Source: Mytilus edulis | Lineage: Eukaryota > Mollusca > Bivalvia > Mytilida > Mytilidae | Assembly (NCBI RefSeq): GCF_963676685.1 | Contig: NC_092346.1 | Coordinates: forward strand, 49,257,062-49,321,061 | DNA: 64,000 nucleotides | Direction of reading: 5' to 3' | Part shown: piece by piece, positions 1 to 8,287 of the stretch | Numbering within the stretch: the stretch's first letter is position 1 | How the letters are laid out: the number at the start of each line of letters is the position of its first letter | Notes under the pieces: model-generated | Seen by the model: only the letters and a program-made list of their open reading frames with translations | Told to the model about the DNA's origin: nothing | Database searches by the model: none | Program-made: the position numbers and the translations under genes

Positions 1-49
1 AGACTGTCTATGAATGTTTTATTCTTAATTTGTGATGTACAAAAAACAA

Positions 50-312
50 GATGTAGTATGATTGTCAATGAGACAACTCTTCACAAGAGACCAAATGACA
101 CAGAAATTTTAACAACTATAGTCCAACGAAGGGCTTTCAACAATGAGAAAAGTCCATACAGCATAGTCAGCTATAAGAGGCCACAAACTGACAAATGTAA
201 AACAACTAAAACTAACAGCCAAATTAATGTTAAAAAAAATCAACGAAAACACAACAACAAACGATAAGCACTGAATTAAAGGTTCCTGACTTGGGACAGT
301 CACATTCATACT
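50..312 (+). repeat. Mussel interspersed repeat, family A, nearly full-length
   Basis: The copy begins with a GATGTAGTATGATTG-type head followed by AATGAGACAACTCTTCAC and runs to CTGACTTGGGACAG. The same blocks recur, more or less degenerate and in both orientations, at 26.8, 31.5, 38.4, 40.0, 56.2 and 63.4 kb. From memory this is a very abundant short repeat in Mytilus genomes. It has no coding capacity; the small peptides that can be read through it are chance. It is probably non-autonomous, but its class is not decided here. Confidence 0.75.
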
Positions 313-2150
313 AGGACAATGGTGTAGCAGTACGACATAGTTGATCAATATTATAAACGGGATAATTATTCTTTATTTATTAGTTGTAGTTGTTTTTAAG
401 ATAGTGTTCAGCAGCTGTGGATACTTTCATTTCGGTACATGGAGCTTATTTGGAAATACTAGAAATGGCTAGCTGTTTTTATGCTTCGTTTCAGTCTCAC
501 GAGTCAATCCCTTTCTATCTGTTTTAATTGTGACATGATCATTTGATAAACGATCGCCATTGGCTTTAACTTGGATATTTATAAAAACTATGTATCATAG
601 AGATGCATGCGTAAAATAAGTTCTCGACATAATCTGGCTAAAATATTAGATACGAATTAAGCCTCACGTTATACTTACGACGAAGAAGCCTACAGCTATA
701 TATAATACATGTACTTACGACGAAGATTAAGCCTCAAGCTATAGTACTTATGATGATGATGATACTGATGTATGTCTTATATCCAGCGACAAATATTACA
801 TATATATTGAGGATGATGAAAATTAATTATAATGATAAATACATATACCTTTTTAAACATGCCCGACAATTAAGAGTCTCATTTTCATATGCTAGGTAAC
901 AAGAGAGTGTAACCACTATCAAGACACACTAGTCTTTTTACGAGTAAACCAATACCTGCTCTTGCTCGTGAATGCATCATGCTTAGTGGATAAGCCGAAA
1001 AATACAGTCTTAGAGTCATTCGATCAGGGGGTCCAACAAAATAATTGAATTTGTATTCGAGGCTAGCCTGCTACCAGTCAATCCGGTTAAATTTAAAGAA
1101 GTACATGGCCTGTATTAATGTTTTTTTTTTTAAATATTCACTTCCCGTTGACGTACGTTTTTCCTGTTGAATTTTTGTTTAGAAGTTGTAAATTGAGAAG
1201 ATTAAGTGCAGAAGAAGAGAACGTTTGAAATGATACTTAATAAAGTATGATGCAATCCCAGTTATCAACTTTAACAGAGACACGTTCTGATTAACATTTT
1301 GAGTTAATTTTTTTCTGAAATTACGACAAAATCTATATAAATTAATACCCACGGAAATTAAATATTATAAAACATTAAAAATCGAAAAGAAGAATCTATC
1401 TGATAACGACAAACAAAATCAATACAAATATCAAATAATAAAAGGTTCATTAAATTTTGCAAAGATAAGTATATCTGAAAATCAAAGTCATTGTCAAAAC
1501 CATGAAAGACAACTCAAATGAATCGTATGATAGGTAAAGATACGTATATATACGTGGTCTTATGACAGTGAAGTTTAGGCGGGAATCTCAATAATCACGT
1601 GATATATAAAAATCATGATTTCTTTCGTTTTTCATCATCTTAGAAATATTTGATATTGATAAAAATTTATTATGAATGGATTTCATAGTTTAGGATTGCT
1701 TAGTTAAAACACGAGTAACGCATTTAACAAAATTAATTGGTTAGCAATAACCGGTCCCGTTACGTGCGTACGTCGAGTTAGGTACGTATGTCATTTTATT
1801 GGAAATCTCTAATCAGGGGTTAATAAAGTACGCGAATTTGTTTTTAACAAAAAAAATCTGTAAAATTTAGACAACAATTTCTGTAAAGAACTATACTAAT
1901 AATTATCAAAAATATCAATTTTACTCAAAAATAGTTTCCTCCTTAAATATATACACGGTAAAACTAATGTCCTAAATGCCTAGTTTTGTGTACACTTAAC
2001 CTACACAAGGCCTACATTGACTATCGACTGTGTGTAGATAAAACATGATTTAAACTACATGTAAACATTGAGTTTTATCAATGGGAACGCAATTGTGTTT
2101 AGTTTACGTGTGAGTTACACTAACACAACACCGAATTTAGGTCAATGTGA
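313..2150. other. Intergenic, no gene recognised
   Basis: AT-rich DNA with stops in all frames and no convincing splice-flanked exon. A short direct repeat of TTACGACGAAGA-type sequence lies near 675-725 and a small GATGAT run near 750. I see nothing else of note. Confidence 0.6.
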
Positions 2151-3771
2151 ACACGGCCTAAGACTTCAAAACTCAAATGTAAAACAGGTGACTTTGTGAA
2201 AGCCCATATAAACCCAGAGATGATATTTCGTCGCGCTTTAGCCCTGACTAATGTTCGAGAAGATGTTACAGTAGACAATATCTTGGCATATCCTATTGGT
2301 TCAATACCTTCAGCACTTTTCCACGATGATGGTACCATGTGTAAGTGTTGCAAATCAGATATAATTCACCTTCTTGAAGAGGAAATCTGCTCTTCCTTCA
2401 ACTTTCTAAATTATGACACAGCAAATACAGTTTTGATACGTGATGGTATGGGAATTATTCAATGTATGGATGTCAAGAAACGCAACACATTTGGTGATCT
2501 GCTACAAAACTATGTAACAATGCTTCTAACGTGTTTTTTTTAAATGCTGGAACAGTGGTCGATGTTTTTGATCGCTACGATGTAAAACATTCAATCAAAG
2601 CAGCGGAAAGATTGCGTCGAACCTTGTCATTTGGAGCTCAACAGGTTTATCAGGTTATTGAAGGAAGAGCAATTCCGGACTGGAAAAAGTTCCTTTGCAA
2701 TCCAGAAAATAAACAGTCACTTATCAGATTACTTGGTGAGTATTGCGAACGGTATTTTGGACAGTCTCCTTTAGAGGGAGGTACCGAATTGTTTCTCGAG
2801 GATGTTTTTGAAAACACAGAAGTTGTCAAGAGATTTTCTTGTGATGGCTTGTCAAATTGTACTGACTTATACAGCACAAAAGAAGAAGCAGATATACGAA
2901 TGATTCTTCATTCGGTGTATGCAGATGCCAATATTTTTTCGAATGATAGAAAAGGTCGTATTATTATAAAGTCATCTGACACTGATGTGTTAGTGCTGTG
3001 TCCACTATTTTCCTAAACTTGAAAATACAGAGGAGATGTGGTTCCAAACTGGGTCAGTATCAAATTTGAAAGATGGAAGGCGTTTTCTACCTGTTCACGA
3101 TATGTGTCGCTCAGTTGAACCCTCAATCTGTAATTTACTGCCAGCCACACATGCCCTCACAGGATGCGCTACGACTTCTTCTTTTTTTTGGTCTCGGAAA
3201 GAAGTCTATGTACAAACTTTTACAGAAAAGTGCAGACAATTTCCAATTCCTTCAGATAGGTTTTTCAACGGGAGATCAGGAATCCGCCATTCATGATGGA
3301 CGCAAATTTGTTGCTTTGTTATACGATCCGAAGAGGAAATTCAGTGATTTACATGAAGACCTGAACAAGTTATGGGTGAAATTTGCCACAACAAAAGATA
3401 TGAATCTTGTTAGATTACCCCCATGTGAGGCGTCCTTTCTACAACACATCCTCCGTGCAATGTTACAGACGCAAGTTTGGATGCATTCACACATTGCAAA
3501 ACCAGCAAACAGACAGCCCAAAAACTCTGGTTGGCAAGAGGGTAAAAATGATTTACTACCGATTTTGTTTAGAGGACCTATGTCAGCAGATTTCCTTCAA
3601 GACCCTATTTGCACATGCAAGGGTAAAAAGGCTTGCGATAAAAATTGTGTCTGCAACCAGCAAAATCTAGGTTGTACAACTATTTGGTCGTGTGAAGGTT
3701 CTGAGAGTTGTAGAAACTATCTTACTCACATTCAAATTAGTGAAGAAGATGACGATGAAAATGGCGTCTGA
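2151..3771 (+). pseudogene. Frameshifted gene: PIN-like acidic motifs and C-terminal CXC-like Cys cluster
   Basis: Four overlapping reading-frame segments (2151-2543, 2531-3016, 3003-3296, about 3175-3771) make one continuous protein-like sequence. It resembles a large family of uncharacterised proteins that I recall from mussels and cnidarians. The middle has an EADIR...HS segment followed by SSDTDVLVLC, which resembles the acidic motifs of PIN/FEN-type nuclease folds. Next come LPATHALTGC and GRKFVALLYD. The C-terminus has a CTCKGKKACDKNCVC cluster like the tesmin/TSO1 CXC motif, then an acidic tail ending at a stop at 3771. Frame changes fall in T8 at 2534-2541, near 2999, and in T8 at 3182-3189. 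The frame is open back to 2151 without an ATG, so the 5' end or a first exon is missing. The function is unknown. The family may be mobile-element-associated, but no inverted ends were seen. It could be a true pseudogene or a gene damaged by homopolymer errors. Confidence 0.65.
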
Positions 3772-4640
3772 GTGAATCATGTAAAGCTGTATATATTCAT
3801 GACATTATTTTTAACAAAATATGATTACAGTTGGTTTCTTTGTGGTTAATATCACTTCGACTATGCGATTATTTGAACCTGTGTATTTTGTTTTGTTTTT
3901 TGTTTTTTGTTTTTGTGTATGTTTTGTTTTGCATTTGCAACTGCCCTTTATGACTGACCACTTTTTATTTGTTTTATGGATTTCATGTATGCATAGCTGT
4001 CCTGCAATAAGGGAAAGTTTGTTTTTCTATCCATAAAATATGTATTTTTATTGGAATACACATAACAATGACACATTGGAATTAATTGTTTCGATCTCAT
4101 TCACATACCTTTGGTGAAATATTTGCCACTGACAAATGGCATATACCATACCAGAAGCATAATATACTCTCTTTTAATTTGAGAAAACGTATAAATCAGA
4201 AAAACATCGTAAAATGTATATGTGAAGAAAAAAATACCAATTAAAAGTCATAAACTTTTTCTTTTCTTCGTAAATTCCTCCGCAACGGAGCACCCGTGTC
4301 ACACGGTAGTAAAAAAAAATAGTTCTTATATTTTAATGTTAAAAGAGTATTAGGTGAAGGGATATATTTACAGGCCATTATTTATCTTTTTATTAAAATT
4401 TAAAACACTAAAAAACAGAACATTTGCTATGTTAAATGAGTTTTAAATAGGATGTTGATAAAATAAAAGATTTAAAATAAATACGATTGGTGCTCAAGAA
4501 TTTACAGTGATAATGTTTACATCAGTTTAAATTATAATTATTGCATTATTTACATGTATATGGTAACTCATAAAATTTAAAGGTGATTTATTTTAATTGG
4601 CTATATCCTTAAAAATGGTTACGAATGGTTGTAAAAGATA
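3772..4640. other. Intergenic, no gene recognised
   Basis: T-rich and A-rich DNA. The open frame near 3821-4036 is low-complexity TTTTGTTTTT sequence and not credible as coding. A short palindrome, CCGTGTCACACGG, is at about 4292. Nothing else is supported. Confidence 0.5.
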
Positions 4641-4842
4641 AAAAAGAAAATAAATAATAATAAAAGCTTCCACAGGTTTGGTCTTGATATATGTAAGTGT
4701 CCTTAATCTGTGGTCCATATCAAGCCTTATATTACATGATTTAAACTTTTAATGCTTAAATTCATTAAAATTTAAAACATAAAATTTTATATAAAAAAAA
4801 TTTACAACCATTAGAGTTTGTGTCCATTGGGTGATTACCATT
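4640..4842 (-). other. Probable 3' untranslated tail of the LINE
   Basis: AT-rich sequence downstream (minus sense) of the ORF2 stop. It ends in a TAAATAATAATAAAA stretch on the plus strand, a simple-repeat tail of the kind several LINE clades carry. The boundary is approximate and no flanking duplication was seen. Confidence 0.35.
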
Positions 4843-6957
4843 TTATAAAGTCTTAATCCTCTTTTGTAGCAGTATTCTGTTTGTATGAAGTCCATAGCAT
4901 AGATCTCTGCTAATATTTTCAATTTGCACAGTTGTCTCTGGACTAAAGTTCATTTCATTGGCTACTTTTGTGCAGTCGATAATTATTTGAATTATTAAGG
5001 ACTGGTTCCCTATGAAAGTATCATTCCATTTGTTATCTCCAACAGACTGTATAATGATTTTTTTCAAATCCGGGAAAATGTTTTGCCTTTTTTCGTGCAG
5101 AGCTGGGCACTTGAGTAGGAAGTGTTCTAATGTTTCTGTTTCAAGCTGACACAGAGTACAGTGTGCTTTTTCTTGTTCCCTTTTGAATTTCTGTATGTCA
5201 CATTCTAAAAGGTATGTACCAGTCAGTAATCTGGCTTTGATTTGTGCCTTTTTTACCTCGTATGTTACTGATGGTAGAGAGTTCCATACTGGGTGAGTCT
5301 GGTGTATTTTGAGATCTGTTGTATTGCAGAATTTCAAAGTGGATTTTTCCTTCATATCTGTTTGTAGCTTACTTGTCCATTTATCGGCTATGGCTATATT
5401 AATTTGTTTTTTCCATTGAAATTTTGTTGGAAGTTTTTCTTTTAGCTCATGAATTGGAGTTAAGCTGTAGTACTGTAAGATTTCTTGCACCCTTGGAAAG
5501 AAACTATCTGGATTTTCTGAGTTAACAATCAGTTGTCTTTCCATTAGATTCCTTAGTTTGGTGTTTTCACTTGCTAGGATAGAATATAGCAGGCTAAGTT
5601 GCCTCTTGTGAAGTTCAGCTTCAATTGGTATTGCGCCAATAAGCATATATACAGCCGCTGTTGAAGTTCTTATTGGAAGGGATTGGAAACATCTGATAGT
5701 TTTGATGTGGAATTGCCTTAATTCTCCTATTTGTGTCAAATTCAGAGGAAGTTTTTCAAGTCCGTATAGCAGTCTTGGAAGTACGTAAGCTTGGTAGATC
5801 TTGTAAGATGTTTTGGGGTTAAGACCTCGTTTACCATTTAGTCCCACTGGAATTAGAGAATACAGAGTCTTTCTTGCAATACTTATATGTTCTTGTATAT
5901 TTATTCTTGATTCGTTTTTAGATGCTCTTATGATTCCTAAATGTGTTGCTTGGTTATCAGTTTGTATTGCTTCATTTCCTAATCTGATTATTTCTGGTTG
6001 ATATTTCGACTTCGTTCTTTCTGTCTTTATAAGAGTGCTTTTTTGAGGATGGATATTGTACCTGTGTTCACAGGAATATTTATATGCAATGTCAAGCATT
6101 GCTTGAATCTCTGTTTCATCTGTTGACATCAGCACAATATCATCTGCACATAATGGGCTGCCACAGTATTCTAGTCCTATTGATAGTCCTAAGGCTCTTT
6201 TTTCTAGTTCTTTTGGTAATTCATTGATATAAGATTTGTAAAAATGAGTGGATAATACACCTCCCTGTCTGACTCCCTGTTTTATTGGAAATTTTTTACT
6301 GAAGTGATTATTCCATTTTACTTCCGTTGACATATTTGAGTACAGATTTTGAATTACTTTCCAAACATCTGCTGGAACTTCATAGTATAATTTTTCTAGC
6401 AGGATCATATGATGTACTACATCAAAGGCCTTTTGACTGTCAAGGGTTGCTAGAAATAGGTTTTTGTTTTGTTGTTTTGCATGAAGTATGCCTTCAGAAA
6501 CAATAAGAGCTGCCATGATTGGTGAGAGACCTGTTGTAAAGCCAAATTGGAGTTCCGTCTGATTAGCATTCAAGTCAGGCATTTTTTCTAATAATGCATA
6601 TTCAAAAATTTTCCCCAAGACAGAGGTGACTGTAATTCCTCTGTAGTTTGTTGTTAAGGTTGGATCTTTTTTCTTTTTATGAACAGGAGTAAGGATGCCA
6701 GTTTTAAATATCTCGGGTATTGTCCCTGTCAGCATGATATTGTTAAAGAGATTAGCAATATCTGGTAATATTGTATTACCGGCATATTTAAAGTGCTCTG
6801 CTGTTAAGGAGTAGCCATCCTCTGTTTTCCCTGTATTCAGTTCATTGATGGCTTTTTTTATCTCTTCTTCAGTAAATTGGGTAATGTCATTTCTATTGAT
6901 GGCAGATTGATGTACAATTGAGTTGATTAGATTGTATCTAAATTCACATTCTTCCAT
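4843..6957 (-). CDS. LINE ORF2, reverse transcriptase part
   Basis: A 704-residue reverse-transcriptase segment. Its first Met is internal: the frame is open upstream to about 7105, and the protein really continues from the endonuclease part. In order, the visible motifs are a fingers region (TPVHKKKKDP...NYRGI), QFGFTTGLSP, motif A ATLDSQKAFD, motif B GVRQGGVLST, and motif C CADDIVLMS, which has the two catalytic aspartates with Cys in place of the usual Tyr or Phe. The C-terminus carries a zinc-knuckle-like C-x2-C-x7-H-x4-C (CTLCQLETETLEHFLLKC), as in several LINE ORF2 proteins. The role is target-primed reverse transcription of the element RNA. The domain is uninterrupted over its whole length. 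It is separated from the endonuclease frame only by a 1-bp shift at 7101-7105. Confidence 0.9.
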   Translation of the reverse strand: MEECEFRYNLINSIVHQSAINRNDITQFTEEEIKKAINELNTGKTEDGYSLTAEHFKYAGNTILPDIANLFNNIMLTGTIPEIFKTGILTPVHKKKKDPTLTTNYRGITVTSVLGKIFEYALLEKMPDLNANQTELQFGFTTGLSPIMAALIVSEGILHAKQQNKNLFLATLDSQKAFDVVHHMILLEKLYYEVPADVWKVIQNLYSNMSTEVKWNNHFSKKFPIKQGVRQGGVLSTHFYKSYINELPKELEKRALGLSIGLEYCGSPLCADDIVLMSTDETEIQAMLDIAYKYSCEHRYNIHPQKSTLIKTERTKSKYQPEIIRLGNEAIQTDNQATHLGIIRASKNESRINIQEHISIARKTLYSLIPVGLNGKRGLNPKTSYKIYQAYVLPRLLYGLEKLPLNLTQIGELRQFHIKTIRCFQSLPIRTSTAAVYMLIGAIPIEAELHKRQLSLLYSILASENTKLRNLMERQLIVNSENPDSFFPRVQEILQYYSLTPIHELKEKLPTKFQWKKQINIAIADKWTSKLQTDMKEKSTLKFCNTTDLKIHQTHPVWNSLPSVTYEVKKAQIKARLLTGTYLLECDIQKFKREQEKAHCTLCQLETETLEHFLLKCPALHEKRQNIFPDLKKIIIQSVGDNKWNDTFIGNQSLIIQIIIDCTKVANEMNFSPETTVQIENISRDLCYGLHTNRILLQKRIKTL

Positions 6958-7051
6958 ATATTCTGAGTCGAAATGTTCTTCTGTAGCTGGAGTTGCTAAA
7001 GTTTCGTAGAATTCTGCAAAGATTTCAGTTTGCTTTTCTTGTTCTACAATA

Positions 7052-8287
7052 TCATCTCCATTTGTATCCTTTATTATTAGTGTTGTCAGATTGTGCCCTG
7101 TTTTTCCTAATTAATCGGTGGAAAGTTTTTGAGTCAGGATTATTCATCATGTTATTGTAAAATCTTTGGCTATCCAGATGATCTTCCTGGCGGACTTGTT
7201 TTCTTGCTTCTCTTTTGCATTTTTTCATTTCCGTGTATACTATATTATCCTGCTCTTTGGGTCTTCCATTTTGTTTCCAGCTATAAAATGCATTCTTACT
7301 TTTTGATATGAGCTCTTTAACCTTCTCAGAGGCTTTCCAATTTGGTCCTTTTAAAGAGACTATTTTTTTCTTGACATTTGTATTGCTGGCGTTGGATAGA
7401 ATATTGATGATGTTAAATGCCTGTTCTTCTATGTCTACTTTAGAGTCAGTGGTGTTACCATGTTCCTGTAGTGTTTCTATAGCTTCTTGATAAGACCCTA
7501 TATTGGTTTCTTCCCATTTGAGTATGGTTTTTTGTTTTGACTTTTTTCCTTTGATCTTATCAGACGCTATCGAGATATTAGTTTTCGCTCTTATTGGAAC
7601 ATGTGCTGATCCATTTGAATGGTACTGGTCTTCTATTATTGTACTCCTTAATAAGTCTGTATCTTTCTTCTCCAGGATATAGTCAATTTGTGAGCATGAT
7701 TTACCATTATGGTGGTAAAAAGTAGAGTCTTGGGTGTTCTCAAATGTGTGGTTCAGATGATGTTTCCTGCAGAACTCTTTCAGAAGTTTATCATGGTTGT
7801 TATTTCTGGTTGCTATTAATGAACCATTTAGGTCACCGGTTACAATAATACTATGAGTGTTATCATACTTGTCTATTATTGATGAGATTTTATCTAGATG
7901 TTCTCTATATTGAGGTTTAGATCCTGTCATCATTGTTGGCATATAATTGTTGATGATTAATAGTTGATGAGTCTCTGCACATATTTCAATTACCACTATT
8001 CTTTCCTCTTTTTCAAGTTTTTTTATTTTGTGTGAAAAAATTTTGGGCCAGAGAGTTATAACACCTCCATTTCCTCTTCTATTGTGATTTTCTATATCAA
8101 TGTTGTTATCATCAAAACAGGAGATATGGTAGTCATGATCAGGTGCTATATTTTGTAAGACGTTGGACTCATATCCATGTAGCCAATGTTCTTGAAGACA
8201 TATAATATTTGAATCAGACTGTAATTCTTTGAGATATGGGGTGTTACCTTTGATCCCTTCAATATTGAAGGAGACAATCTCTAGCAT
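7052..8287 (-). CDS. LINE ORF2, AP-type endonuclease part (true ORF2 start)
   Basis: A 411-residue frame starting at the ATG whose reverse complement is 8285-8287. It is an APE-like endonuclease that nicks target DNA for retrotransposition. Motifs in order: VSFNIEG at the N-terminus, ICLQEHWL (catalytic Glu), NNYMPT, IVTGDLNGS (Asp/Asn), SQIDYILEK, and SAHVPI near residue 230. The last is normally SDHxPx, so the Asp paired with the catalytic His reads Ala here. After about residue 395 the frame runs off the protein into a stop at 7052. The LINE sequence continues in the next frame (IIKDTNGDDI...) if the A5 run (T5 on the plus strand, 7101-7105) is one base shorter. The corrected ORF2 would be 1147 residues. 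The start overlaps the ORF1 stop. Confidence 0.88.
   Translation of the reverse strand: MLEIVSFNIEGIKGNTPYLKELQSDSNIICLQEHWLHGYESNVLQNIAPDHDYHISCFDDNNIDIENHNRRGNGGVITLWPKIFSHKIKKLEKEERIVVIEICAETHQLLIINNYMPTMMTGSKPQYREHLDKISSIIDKYDNTHSIIVTGDLNGSLIATRNNNHDKLLKEFCRKHHLNHTFENTQDSTFYHHNGKSCSQIDYILEKKDTDLLRSTIIEDQYHSNGSAHVPIRAKTNISIASDKIKGKKSKQKTILKWEETNIGSYQEAIETLQEHGNTTDSKVDIEEQAFNIINILSNASNTNVKKKIVSLKGPNWKASEKVKELISKSKNAFYSWKQNGRPKEQDNIVYTEMKKCKREARKQVRQEDHLDSQRFYNNMMNNPDSKTFHRLIRKNRAQSDNTNNKGYKWR
7101..7105 (-). other. 1-bp frameshift splitting ORF2
   Basis: T5 on the plus strand. Removing one base joins HRLIRK of the endonuclease frame to TGHNLTTLIIKD of the RT frame and leaves 1148 codons from 8287 to 4843. 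It is a homopolymer length change, so either a real mutation or a sequencing or assembly error. Confidence 0.75.
8281..8287 (-). promoter_or_regulatory. ORF1 stop / ORF2 start overlap (ATGCTAG)
   Basis: On the minus strand the ORF2 ATG (8287-8285) and the ORF1 TAG (8283-8281) overlap within seven bases. Such overlaps are used for termination-reinitiation in some LINEs (SART1 is the known case). The geometry decides the ORF2 start and suggests coupled translation. Confidence 0.6.

Noticed and set aside
3821-4036. Hydrophobic 71-codon frame
   Set aside because: Low-complexity TTTTGTTTTT translation with no homology or gene context.
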